Shown: positions 16,395 through 25,977 of the stretch, in pieces
Layout of the letters: the number at the start of each line of letters is the position of its first letter
Position numbering within the stretch: the first letter of the stretch is position 1
DNA from: Chara braunii
Taxonomy: Eukaryota; Streptophyta; Charophyceae; Charales; Characeae
Reading direction: 5' to 3'
Assembly (NCBI GenBank): GCA_003427395.1
Contig: BFEA01000277.1
Coordinates: forward strand, 785,281 to 815,176
Length of the DNA: 29,896 bases
Program-made: the position numbers and the translations under genes
The notes under the pieces: model-generated
Seen by the model: the letters and a program-made list of their open reading frames with translations, nothing else
Database searches by the model: none
What the model was told of the DNA's origin: nothing

Positions 16395-17180
16395 GAAGCA
16401 GTGAGAAAGGAAATGAACCTGGCGCGAACTCGCGCCGGGTACACTCGAGAAAGGGAAGAGCAGCGATGGCGGAGCAGCGGGCTGCAGTCTCAGGTAAGGT
16501 GCTCACTCGATTCTATACGGAATCGAATGAGTGGAGGATGGACATGGGGATTTTTGGCGTCTCCGAGTTAGGATATGAAGTCAGATTTAGCTAGAGGTTA
16601 GTAGGATTGAAGTTAGAAAGGAAAATCACTGCGCGAGGGTGTCGAAGACGATGGGTATGGTGTGAGTGGGGGTCGAGTATCTCGAGCGGTTCTCAGCGCA
16701 ATCGGACCGAAAAAGGATGTAGGTAGGGGTTTTAGGGGCAGGCGCATCCGGATCTGGAGTCGGATCTGAAAGGTAGTTAGGCGTTGAGAAGTTAGTGAGA
16801 AGGGTGATGCGCTAGCTATGGCGGAGAAAAGGGGAGAGAGATTATGAAGTGTGTACCCCACCCGTGTCTGGAGGGAATCGGGCAGGGGAGGGTTCGATTT
16901 TGGGGATTCTGACCGGGGCGAGTCAGTTGGTGAAGTTAGATTCAGGAGTGGAGTGTTAGTTTTTGAGGTATGAGGAACGGAGCTGCGCGATAGTGATAAA
17001 GTGAGTAAAAATGGCGGGAGAGTCAGGCAGAGATCTCGCTTGATTCACAACGGAATCGAGTGATGTGGGGTCCATAGTGGGGGTTCTGAACCAGAGTGAG
17101 TTCGGTGGTGATACTAGTTTAAGAAGACAACGGCTGGAAAAGAAAGAGGGAGAGAGACCTTACATACGAGTGAACCTGCC
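16395..17180. repeat. Diverged satellite array, period about 178 bp, four units
   Basis: Independent landmarks recur at the same spacing. 'aatcg' occurs at 16521, 16700, 16876 and 17054 (steps 179, 176, 178). 'gaag-t-agatt'-type text occurs at 16577, 16756, 16932 and about 17110 (steps 179, 176, 178). 'gcgc' occurs at 16631, 16809 and 16985 (steps 178, 176). Between landmarks the units share 'agg.tgg.catgggg.tttt'-type text but are clearly diverged. Two units have the inverted repeat CGATTC..GAATCG around the landmark (near 16508 and 17044). The period is close to nucleosome length, as in many centromeric satellites. No ORF persists across units. Confidence 0.8.
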
Positions 17181-17231
17181 CCAATATACGGGCAGATGCA
17201 GATGGGAGAGGGGACTTTCTGGTGATGCAGC

Positions 17232-17250
17232 CCTCCACGACCCGTGGAGG
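17232..17250. other. Perfect hairpin, 8-bp stem
   Basis: CCTCCACG (17232-17239) pairs with CGTGGAGG (17243-17250) around the loop ACC. A weaker TTCAC..GTGAA pair follows. It sits just after the satellite and its function is unknown. Confidence 0.5.
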
Positions 17251-17553
17251 ATTCACGCAATTTTTTTGTGAAAGTGGGCGTTCCCTATTTTTTTTCTCGC
17301 ACAGGGTGACGGTAGCACCGGACAGCTCCGTAGTCCATGATCTCCCGTGCTGAGGCCTTCATTGCGGTACTCCCCAAGCCGAGGTCTCCGTCCCCGTGAT
17401 AACAAGCGAACCTGGCCGTGTGAACGACTAGGCACAGTTGTTCCTAAGGATCTGCAGGGAGCCCAACGCATGCGCAAGAAGGAGAGAGCGCGCCAGGTTT
17501 TGGGGGAGGGGAGATCCCTGTTCAGACTGTACGTCGACAGACTGTCCAGTTGG
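17251..17553. other. Unassigned GC-rich stretch
   Basis: Overlapping open frames on both strands have no recognisable domains. Confidence 0.35.
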
Positions 17554-17627
17554 TGCGGACGAGAGTCCGTGAAAGAACGTGCTGGTACTCCTGCGGACGA
17601 GAGTCCGTGAAAGAACGTGCTGGTACT
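17554..17627 (+). repeat. 38-bp tandem duplication carrying a GNRA-loop hairpin
   Basis: A 36-base segment starting 'tgcggacgagagtccgtg' and ending 'gtgctggtact' is present at 17554-17589 and identically at 17592-17627, separated by two C. Each copy contains the hairpin CGGAC-GAGA-GTCCG, a 5-bp stem with a GNRA tetraloop, followed by 'tgaaag'. The duplication is exact, so it is recent relative to the rest of the window. Confidence 0.9.
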
Positions 17628-19045
17628 GCTGCTGCTGGCCGAGTGTGTGCCGGAAAGTTACTGTTGAACGAGAGAGCGGCAAAGGGGACGAGTCACAGGC
17701 CGGCATAAGAGACGGCACACGGCCATCGGTCAAAGTTGTGAAGCGGCATGCTGACCGGTGCACTGCCCACCCTGTTGTAAGGGGTGATTGGGGGAGAGGC
17801 AAGCTGCGAGATTGCGGGTTCGCTCGACACTTGACAACGCTGCTCGCTACTGAGCAGAACAGCAGCAGGCCAGCTGCTAGATGGAAGTTTGACGGATAGC
17901 TGGCGAGGTGCCGTTTGCTGCTGCGTAAAGGAGGAGCTTACTAGTGTGTCGAACTTGTTACAGCGTTGTCATCACTCGTTGTCTTTTGTGCTGGTTAGTC
18001 GAGCATGCTTGAAGTTGTTGCTCTCCACTGTGCATTGCTGTGCACGGTATGAAGACATGTGGAGGCTGCAGCACCTGGTGGCTGCACACGAGTGGTGTGT
18101 GCGCAACAGTGTTGAAGAGCTCGCGGGGTTACTCTCAATTCGGCGTGCTGTGTATCAACGACTAACCTAGGGAGCGCGGAGAGATGACAAATCTAAATAA
18201 GGGAGACTGTGCTCCGGTTGCTTTTTTTTTGCTAAGCCCGGATTTCTGCCAAGCTCAAGTTTTGCTGAAGCACACTCCTATGGGATCACACTTCTGCGGA
18301 ACACACAACACTGCCGAAGGCTGTGCTTCGGCTGTCACTACGACTATCTCAGGGTACCGGTACTGACGACGCTTTTTACCGTGTGGCACAACAGCGACTA
18401 CGACGGATAAATACCCACTATTGTGACGGCTTACCACTACAGCACACTGTAGTACTGTGTCCGACATGTGTGCAAGTTGCAGCGGGCCAGCCACGAAGGT
18501 GCAGGCCGTTGCTGTGCTTACTACGGGCTGCTGTATGTTGTTGGGTGCTGCAGTCGCTGGCCGACGCGAGCTGCTGCTGCGCTTACGTGATCGCATACAG
18601 ACTTTGACCGGTTTGTTGTGCCGCAGCGATGGTTGGGCCTGCTACGGACTGCTGCAGCACTCGGAGTGTGATTGCTTGGTGGTGAGTAACTACAGTTAGG
18701 CTGGAAGGGGGACTGCTACCGTGGAGGCCTGGAGAGCGCAGGCAATACGGAGGGGTGGACTACCACTGCGAGTTGGGGGTTTATCAGGAGAGGCTGCTTC
18801 TGCTGGTCGGCTTTGGAAGTTGACCAAGCTGTGACACTTGGCCATCATTGCGGGGCCCTCAGGCGCTGAAGACTTCAAGGCCCTCTCACGCGAGTCTGAG
18901 TGCACCCCTCTTGTATCTGAAAGACTTAATGCCTCTTCTTCTGCCGTTCTTACTCTCAGTCTAGTCCATTGGCTCGGAGAGGAAGGCGGCAGGCGGGATT
19001 GCAACCCGTAATCCGCGCCAAGGCCTTTGTGGGAGGTTGCCCCAC
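17628..19045. other. Unassigned region rich in CTG/GCTGCTG text
   Basis: Frequent 'gctgctg', 'tgctgtg' and 'gtgtg' strings give Cys/Leu-rich frames on several phases (for example 17889-18170 plus). None has a recognisable domain and frames on both strands are open together, which suggests composition rather than genes. Confidence 0.35.
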
Positions 19046-19255
19046 CGATTGCGGGAGCCCTGCCGAGACTCAGGAGGAGTTCTGGAGGCAGGGAACTCCG
19101 AGGTGACCATTGCTTGCTTTATAAACCCAGTCTAACCCCTATCTACACTCCTCACTACGTATTGGCTGGTTACGCTGAATGCAACCTCTACTTTGACTTT
19201 TTGGGATTGACTTTCAGGACACAAATCAGACTAACTAAAATAATGTTTGTATAAT
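19046..19255 (+). repeat. Dispersed repeat, right-half copy (copy C)
   Basis: This matches the right part of 2495-2860, in the same orientation. It shares 'cgattgcgggagc', 'tctggaggca.ggaac', 'tttcaggac' and a terminal 'actaa' phrase. The left half is missing. It ends about 120 bp before the AAGATGAATGG array and 600 bp before the gag relic, so it may be the edge of that element or simply an older insertion. Confidence 0.6.
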
Positions 19256-19371
19256 GGCAGTTTCAGTTTCTTGTTTGTCTGAAAGCAGATTGTCACAAGG
19301 GGCTGCATCAGGGGGAAGGTTGGGAGGAAGGCGGTTTTGCTTGCGATTGAACGGGTCTTATAGGGTCAGGC

Positions 19372-19838
19372 ATTGTTTCTAAGATGAATGGTCTGACTGC
19401 TGTATTTTGTTCTGTTTTCTGACGAACCAAGCATTGTTTCTAAGATGAATGGTCTGACTGCTGTGTTTTGTTCTGTTTTCTGACGAACCAAGCATTGTTT
19501 CTAAGATGAATGACTTGGCTGTAGTGTTTCTTTAATTGTGGTTTCTAAGATGAATGGCTTGGCTACTTATTTATGAGAGGTATTGCTTGCTTGACTTTTG
19601 AGGGTCAGACATTGTTTTTAAGATGAATGGTCTGACCGCTGTTTTACTTGGGTGGTTTCTGAACAGTCTCTGGGTCAGACCCAGGGTACTCTGTTTTTTT
19701 TTTATGCTGAAAGAGAGAGAGTTGAGCATTGTTTCTAAGATGAATGGTTCATCTCTCCTTTATTGTTTTTATTCTGAGGGGGGATTCAGGGTCAGAGGAC
19801 TAGACATTGTTTCTAAGATGAATGGTCTAAGTCTGAGG
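19372..19838 (+). repeat. Seven-copy motif array upstream of gag
   Basis: The phrase 'ttgtttctaagatgaatgg' recurs with few changes; 'aagatgaatg' starts at 19381, 19442, 19503, 19547, 19620, 19737 and 19815. The first three copies are spaced exactly 61 bp and include a shared 'tctgttttctgacgaacca' tail. Later copies are at irregular spacing and most keep 'gtctgac'-like text. A small frame (19623-19847) reads the repeat as 'IVSKMNG' twice. The array ends 30 bp before the gag ATG at 19869, so it probably lies in the Ty3-type element's leader. Confidence 0.9.
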
Positions 19839-19868
19839 CCTCAGTGAATAACCAGAAAAATTTCATAT

Positions 19869-20474
19869 TTGAATGAAACTCAGAGATGCCATATTTTTCT
19901 AACTAACTTCACTGACAATGAAAGACAGACTGTTCTCAATCAAGCTCGATACTATCCTCTCAGATGGGATGAAATGATTGCAATAGTCAGGACTCTACCT
20001 ACGGTTTCGTACAAAAAGTGGTCACTGAATCAGATCAGTACGTTGGTCAAAGACTGGGAGATCGAGAATGGTATAAATAGAGGGAAGAATTTGGGCGCTG
20101 GGAATATTATTCAACGAGTTATGACCAATTATATGTCTGTTAATCATGTTGTGGACGAGAAAAGGAAGAAGAAGACTGAAAGTGAAGATGAAGAGGATTA
20201 TGATGACGATGATGGTTATGGTAAGAGAGGAAATCCCTTGAGGTCAAGAAAGAATGGAGGAAATGGCAGAAAAGAGAACAGGGAAATAAGAAAATATGAT
20301 GATCGTCCAAGGAAGAGTTTTGTCTGGTATTACTGTGGTGAGGGAGGTCATACTACCACCTACTATAAACCTCTGGAAGATGATGTGAAAAGTGGGGTGG
20401 CTAAGAAGGATACAATGGGTCATGTCTGTGACAGTTCATGGAACAAATTGGACCCAGACATCCCGGAGGTATGA
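19869..20474 (+). pseudogene. gag: gag relic with degenerate zinc knuckle
   Basis: The frame has 201 codons. The N-terminal part (to about residue 95) is a helical, charged gag-like region, followed by a basic and then acidic segment (KRKKKTE, then EDEEDYDDDDGYG at about residues 104-117) and a Lys/Arg-rich stretch. Near the end is 'WYYCGEGGHTTTYY', with Cys at 20334 and His at 20349. This has the C-x2-C-x4-H-x4-C layout of a retroviral-type zinc knuckle, but the first and last Cys are replaced by Trp and Tyr, so it would not bind zinc normally. The ATG at 19869 follows the motif array closely and is the natural start. The frame ends at 20474, where the coding text continues in another frame. 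Gag would package the element RNA. Confidence 0.7.
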
Positions 20475-21199
20475 GACTTTTTGCCCTTAAACATAAGGAA
20501 AAAATGAGGAAAAAGAAGAAGAGAAATGTTAATGTGAATGTTCACTTTCTTATTGGCGAACTGTCTGAGGAACTTGTGCAAAAAGCTGATGATTCTTCCA
20601 CCATGATTGAGTTGCCCCTACGATTTCTGACATTAGTGGAAACTCTTTTTGGTGAGGCTTCCCCAAACAAACTTTTACTAGAAGAAAATCCTACTTCTGA
20701 GAGTTCGTCTGAGTTAGTAGCATCTTCTTCTGATGAACCTGCTTGTTGCTCAGTCAACATGATGTCTTTTGAGGGTGATCTGCCACCAGAGCTCGTCATG
20801 GCGCCCAATGCAGTGATTGGAGAAGGGAGAAATCTTCAAGCACGCTTAACGCCTCAAATGATAGAGGAAAAGAAGAGAAGGAAGACTGAAAAGACTCTAA
20901 ATGAAAATTTTGATGATAAAGAACCAGACCCACTTTCTAAAAAGAGTGAGCAAGGGAAGAAGAGAAACTTTATTATCAAGAGTGAGTTAGAAGATAAAAC
21001 TATAATTACGGATGTAATTACAAAGATGTTGGAAGAAACAAAAGTGACCTTGTCTTTTAAGGAGGCAATGACGTTAGCACCTAAATTGAGAGAGAAACTT
21101 AAAAAGCTAATTGAAAAGAAAAAGATGAAAGTTAATTACCTAATATCAGTTTTTCCCAGCCAAGTAAACAAGACTTTACCTGGGGTTGTGAGTACTTAA
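20438..21199 (+). pseudogene. gag-pol linker region of the Ty3-type element
   Basis: This is a frame of 253 codons overlapping the end of gag, one base back in phase. The text after gag's 'DPDIP' appears to continue here as 'GGMRLFALKHKEK', so a one-base indel near 20460-20466 probably split a single gag-pol frame. The ATG at 20438 is therefore not a true start. The content is Lys-rich, then Ser/Glu-rich (PTSESSSELVASSSDEPA), then Lys/Glu-rich with 'LSFKEAMTLAPKLREKLKKL', a helical segment that precedes the protease in this type of element. There is no catalytic motif. It ends just before the protease, which is again one base back in phase. Confidence 0.55.
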
Positions 21200-21216
21200 C
21201 TATTTATATTAATCAA

Positions 21217-22017
21217 GTGAAAATCCGAGCCTTAGTGGACTCTGGGACAAAAATGATACCTCTCTCCCATAGGACTATGGATGCCTGCGACTTGATCATT
21301 GATAGGCCCTCAAAGCGTATATTAAGTAATATTGTTGGAGAACTCTTCATGACAAGGTTTATTGACAACTTGCCTATCAAGGTTGGAATGATGTCAGTCG
21401 CACTATTAGGATTCTTAGTGTCATACCTAGACCATGATTGTATTCTGGGCACTCCGTTCTTACACATGATGAAAATTGTCAAACTCTTTAGTCATGAAGG
21501 GTCGTTCTGGATTGACTTACAAGATCCGGAGACTGCACAGGAACAAAACTTAATGGTCTACATTTCTCATCATCATAAGCATAAGATATCGATCAACTCA
21601 ATCAGAAGCGGAAAATCTGTTGAGAAGATAAGAAAAATAAAAGTAAAAGATAAGCAGGAGGTTAAAGAGGAAGTCTCATTGGATATTAATCAGATCTCAA
21701 ATATGATGGAAACTATTGACAAACTCAAAGATGAAGATGAACAGATTGAAGCGTTCAAGAAAACTGTTGAGACAACTAAGAGTGAGAAAATGGAATTAAG
21801 GTTTGCATCAACTCATCCTTTTTTAGAAAAAACCGTCACTGGGTCAAAGACTACGTACAAGCCCAAAGGGGTGAAAACGAACCCAGTGGCAGTCCTGATA
21901 GAAAACAATTATGATGAAGCGCTAAAAAAGGAAAGGAGAATTATTAAGGCACTAGGGAAGTCGACAAAATTGAGGAATAAAGTCACTAAAGACAGATTTG
22001 ACACAATGAAGATAGAC
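21217..22017 (+). pseudogene. Aspartic protease and start of pol
   Basis: The frame has 267 codons. Near its start 'RALVDSGTKMIPLS' gives the retropepsin D-S-G active-site motif, with Asp at 21238. About 70 residues later 'DHDCILGTPFL' matches the conserved ILG(T/R/M)PF-type strand of Ty3-type proteases. The distance between them is typical. The remaining 170 residues are a charged linker to the RT. The first codon is GTG, so the start is not a true initiator; the protease was surely made as part of a gag-pol polyprotein. The frame is the same as the RT downstream, separated by TAA at 22018 and 22048. It would cleave the gag-pol polyprotein inside the particle. Confidence 0.75.
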
Positions 22018-22062
22018 TAATATCAGTTTATTTTACCTACAAATAAATAATATATCTTCAAA

Positions 22063-23619
22063 GTGTGTCAAAAGTTCTTTTGTGCATTCTCCTTTAATGA
22101 CGAAGAGAGAGGGCGGTTGGATGTGGATATAATTAAGATGACAAAAATTTGGACAGTTGATCATATCCCATGGAACGACAGACCAACCAAGTATGCCCTA
22201 AAGGAAGAGGTTGAGGTGATAAAGTATCTTGATAAAAAGATTGACTCTAATGTTGTTGAACCTGCTAATGGATCGTATGCTAACCATTGATTTTGTTTCT
22301 GAAAACCAGGGGGTGGACTAAGATGGATACAAAATCTTCAGAAGCTTCAAACGGATTACTGAGGCAAAATTCTTTGGAACCCAGTAACGTTGCGTGATGC
22401 AGGTAGTCTTCGTAATGTGGACTTCCTTTCTGAATCCTTTGTTGATTGATGCATCTATTCTTTGATTGATTTATATTCTGGTTATGATTAATTTCTCATT
22501 GATCCCACTAGCCGACCAATGACTGTCCTGCACATGTCAAGGGGGCTCATTCAGATGTGCGCGGTGCCCTAAGGTTGGACCAATGGTGTAGCAGTGGTTC
22601 AAAGGGATATGATCCAGGTCATGCAGGATCCTGAGATAACCAATCCGTATATTGATGATAATCATGTGAAAAAACTCATAGTAAGAGATTAGATTTTTGT
22701 CGCTGATTGAGTCAAAAAGTTTGTCCGGAACATGTTCGAAGAGGTAAAGCTGGTCCTAGAAAAACTTCAGAAATACAATTTGACTGTCAGTGGGCCAGAT
22801 TCTTCTCTTTCAAACAGAGGTAATCATCTTGGATTCTAGATGTTTCTCCAAGAGTAGGAGTCATGACAAAAAGAAATAAACAAGATCTTAAACTGATCTC
22901 TACCTCTCAAGCGAGTGACAGATGTCAGAAGTTTTTTGGGTGTCTACGGATTCTGGAAAAAAATTATTTCTCATTTTGTTACCCTCGCAGAGCCTCTAAG
23001 AAAGATAGTAAGACAAGGGGTTGACTTATCATGAACTAAAAAAATACAGATTGTTGTTGAGACCTTATAAGAAAAATTATCAGACGGAGGTGTAGTGCTG
23101 GGAATGTCTTTCTACAATGATGAGGAGGGAAGACCCTTCATCATCGAGGCGGATGGAGGGTCAGTAGCTCTTGGTGGTGTACTCATTCAAAAAAATGGGA
23201 ATGGGAAAGAGAGACCTCTAAGGTTCGAGAATATGACTCTTAACTCTACATAAAGAGGCTACACCCAATTTAGAAAAACGTTACTAACAATTATTCATTG
23301 TCTTAGGTGCTTCAGACACTATGTACTTGAAAGGAGATTCATCCTGAGGACTGATGCATCTGCTATGATTCATGCTATTAAAAAACATCAACAAGTAGAT
23401 CCAACAGTAAGCATGTGGATTGTCTTCATCTGAGCTGTTGATTTTAAACTGGAGAAGATTCTTACTGAAAAGAATCGAGCAGACGACCTAAGTCGAATCG
23501 AATTGAGAAAAAATGAAGATGAAGATATAAATGAGACAATTGAAAAATTTGTCTATGTTGACAACTTTTTAAATGAGGAAAATGATGAAGATTATAAAGC
23601 TCCAAGTTTTTATAATTGA
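22063..23619 (+). pseudogene. Reverse transcriptase and RNase H of the Ty3-type element, many stops
   Basis: A single frame (frame 1) carries RT then RNase H. The start region 'FNDEERGRLD' leads to 'HIPWNDRPTKYALKEEVEVI', the usual lead-in to Ty3 RTs. 'LIDLYSGYD' gives the motif A Asp region (about 22465), 'VP.GWTNGVAVVQRDM' motif B (22564), and 'NPYIDDN' motif C with YIDD at 22648-22659. The connection domain follows ('VRSFLGVYGFWKKIISHF'). RNase H has 'FIIEADGGSVALGGVLIQ' with Asp at 23152, 'HCLRCFRHYV' and 'FILRTDASA', ending with 'KNRADDLSRIE'. Stops fall at 22288, 22300, 22360, 22447, 22489, 22570, 22690, 22708, 22837, 22855, 22864, 22891, 23032, 23068, 23251, 23431 and 23617. The frame is otherwise kept with hardly any indels. 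Confidence 0.85.
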
Positions 23620-24258
23620 AGCTTATGGCCTGAAGAAAAAGATAACTGATGATAAATCACTGTATAAGTTAATTCTTGAAAAGGAAGAAGAGGAAGAATA
23701 TAACGATTGGTATGCTAAAGTCAATGCACCAGCTGTGGTTGCTCATGAACTGGGAGAGACTTCTGGTTCAAAGAATGAAGAAGAGGTTGAAAAGAGAGAG
23801 GAAGAGATATCTTTCATCTTTGAAGAAAATGATGAAAGTTGCCTAGAGATTGAAAAGAAGATGAAAAAAGAACAACTAAAGAAATATTACTGCAAAAATG
23901 CAAGGAAGGAGTTCAGATTAAAGAGATGTCACCTCTTCATGGATGGCAAGGGAAACTTGCCTCCACTAAGAGTTGTTTGTGGGGAAAAAAAACAACTCGA
24001 AATATTGTTGCTTTACATGAGGGAGTTGCTGGTGGACACAGAGCTGCTGAAGCAGCTTACTCTAAGACAGTCGAACTTTACTTCTGGTCTGACATGAGAG
24101 ACACAATTTACAAATTCTCTAAGTTATGTGTGTTGTGTCAGAAGAGGTCTACATCGAGGATGATTGAACCTTTATTTCCTACTATCCTGGTAGAGTCAGG
24201 CAGCCGAGTCCATTTGGATCTCATTACTATGCCTCTACGCAAAGGTGGTATGAGGTAG
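23620..24258 (+). pseudogene. Integrase N-terminal part, frameshifted
   Basis: From about 23620 the text runs in frame 2 (acidic linker 'EKEEEEEYNDWYAK', then 'LPPLRVVCGEKK') and returns to frame 1 at an A8 run (23985-23992). The zinc-binding HHCC domain follows: 'LHEGVAGGH' with His at 24016 and 24037, then 'LCVLCQKRS' with Cys at 24127 and 24136. The catalytic core opens with 'RVHLDLITMPL'; the first Asp of the D-D-E triad is at 24217. A TAG at 24256 interrupts it. The two frameshifts compensate each other. An intact protein would insert the cDNA into the chromosome. Confidence 0.8.
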
Positions 24259-24987
24259 TTATTGAAGATGAAAGACAATTTTTCTGGATATGTTGAGGCA
24301 AAGACCCTGAAGAGGAAGACGGTCGAGCAAGAGTGTAAGAAGAACCACTCTCCGACTGGGTGTCAGAATCCGGTACGTAAGCACTTATCATCCTCAAGCA
24401 AATGCACATGTCGAGAGAGGTCATAAAACTTTGAGCGAGTCGGGCTAAGTGGTGTGAAGGGAACCTCGATAATTGACCGAAAGTATTAAGAGTTGCAGTC
24501 TATGCTGACAACATAACTATCACGAGAACCACTGACTATGCTTCATTCACTCTGTGGTATAGTCGGTATGTTACTCTGCCTATTGAGAGTATAATCAAAA
24601 CATCATCAAGTCAAAAAAGTAACAAATAATACTTTATTTCAGAATTTCTTCATATCAGAATGAGAAATATCGAAGGTTGATCACACAATGATGGATGCTG
24701 CAGAAAGAATGACAACCAACACACTGTCATATCATGAGAGATGGAACAAGAAGAGATACATTAGGAAAGAGAAACTGAAGGTTGGTGACGTTGTCCTCCT
24801 ATTCGACAATTATCTCGAGACTCGGTGGGTCAAACGATTAGAGCCCAGATGGGTCGATCCTTACAGAATTAAAGGTGAAGCAGAAGACAAAGTTTATGAG
24901 ATATCAGAAATGGATGGCTCAAGAGTTCATGATATGGTATCGATGTTAAGATTTCGTAAGTTCATCTTCAGAGACTCTGTGATCTAG
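24259..24987 (+). pseudogene. Integrase core remainder and C-terminal domain, with internal deletion
   Basis: After 'DNFSGYVEAKTLKRKT' (frame 1) the text jumps to frame 2 near 24320 and reads 'YVSTYHPQANAHVERGH', which holds the catalytic Glu at 24413. Only about 65 codons separate the first Asp from this Glu, and the second Asp segment is absent, so roughly 30 or more codons of the core were deleted. 'VYADNITITRTTDYAS' follows, then an open frame of 99 codons (24688-24987) with 'LKVGDVVLLFDNYLE', 'KRLEPRWVDPYRIK' and a final 'MLRFRKFIFRDS'. That is the standard C-terminal GPY-like/SH3-like part of Ty3 integrases. No chromodomain is visible. Confidence 0.8.
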
Positions 24988-25488
24988 TCCCTACAATGTC
25001 GCAAAGAAAGGAAAAAAAAAACAGTCATTCAGCAAGAGAGCAGTTTCATAAAACTGAGAGAAGTATAGTGAGACAGTGAGGCATTGCAAGGACAAGAACT
25101 TTAGCAGACTATGACTACTCTTGCATTGTCAATTTAATATGCCAATTTTCAGCATATTAAGTTCAGACACGAGAGACGAATTTTCAGATGATTCGTGCTA
25201 CTTTTTGCATCTGTATTAATTTTCTTATTTCTATAAAGGACGAGTATCGATGAGATTAAAGTATCATTGATACAGAGCTACAGTCTATCCACGAGTATCA
25301 GATCCTTGAGTGAGGAACAAATGTAAGGTGCAAATGCAGTGGGAAAAGTGATAAGATATCACTCTTCTGAGAATTTATGCAATATCAAGTTCAGGGAACT
25401 CGTGGTTGTGACACTTTAAAGAGTTACCATCATTAATCTCGTGATGAAGGGAAAATCTGACGGACATAAAAAAATTTAGCTTTACTTG
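24988..25488. other. Non-coding DNA after integrase
   Basis: This is probably the 3' untranslated part of the Ty3-type element. It contains no ORF and I found no polypurine tract that I could name with confidence; the 'aagaaaggaaaaaaaaa' at about 25003 is a candidate. Confidence 0.35.
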
Positions 25489-25640
25489 ACTAGAGAGTTG
25501 TCAGTAGAAGGACTTTGTATCTTCTAACTGAGATGCCTGTTCAAGAAAGTTATCAAGAAGAGAGGCATAAAGAAGTTCAACCCTGCTTGACCAGAGAGTT
25601 GTCAGCAAGGGGACTTAGTGTTTTTTGACTAAGTTGCCTA
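25489..25640. repeat. Two-copy tandem repeat, period about 90 bp
   Basis: 'cttgactagagagttgtcag' near 25488 recurs as 'cttgaccagagagttgtcag' near 25586. Each copy is followed by 'ggactt.gt.t' and 'gcct..' text. Confidence 0.7.
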
Positions 25641-25650
25641 TCTTTTGTCT

Positions 25651-25875
25651 CAGATGAGGGAAGGGACCTCTCTGGGGCCAGTATCTTTACACTTCTTTAA
25701 GACTGACGGGAGGTCTTTTGGAAGTATTTTCAGATGAGGGAAGGGACCTCTCCGGGATCAGCGCTCTGTAATTCCTGAGGTTGAAGGGAACTCTCAAGGA
25801 AATGCACAGTCGACTGTTTGGTGTCGTTGTTTAGTGTCTCTTGAGACCGAAGGGACGTCTCTTGGGAAGTGTCTA
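25651..25875. repeat. About 40/80-bp repeats with 'gaagggacctctc' core
   Basis: 'cagatgagggaagggacctc' occurs at 25651 and 25731 (step 80). Related cores occur at 25704, 25785 and 25851 (for example 'gaagggaactctc' and 'gaagggacgtctc'). They form a nested short-period array in the presumed 3' noncoding part of the element. Confidence 0.75.
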
Positions 25876-25977
25876 TTTTGTTATCTGGGGCATGGGCTAT
25901 TTAACTGTGAGCTTGATATGTTTGTTTGACTGTTTGTGCCTGAGATTTTTTTATCTAACCTAAAGATGCATTGATTG

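Larger units (their letters stand above)
19869..24987 (+). mobile_element. Decayed Ty3/gypsy-type LTR retrotransposon, internal region
   Basis: Plus-strand gag, protease, reverse transcriptase, RNase H and integrase remnants occur in that order. RNase H before integrase is the Ty3/gypsy arrangement. Reading moves through frames 3, 2, 1, 2, 1 by small indels. About 18 in-frame stops fall in the pol part alone, and the integrase core has a deletion. I compared 19000-19860 with 25000-27000 by eye and found no matching LTRs. They may be lost, outside these limits, or too diverged. No primer-binding site was recognised before gag. In an intact state the element would copy itself through a virus-like particle and integrate the cDNA. 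Confidence 0.88.

Noticed and set aside
15093-18699. Numerous ORFs of 60-124 codons on both strands in the G+C-rich part.
   Set aside because: Frames are open on both strands at once, show no domains, and run through satellite and hairpin DNA. High G+C lowers stop density.
19869-21199. Programmed -1 frameshifting between gag, linker and protease, because both phase changes are of the -1 type.
   Set aside because: I saw no slippery heptamer with a downstream structure at either junction, and the element is full of other lesions. Single-base indels are simpler.
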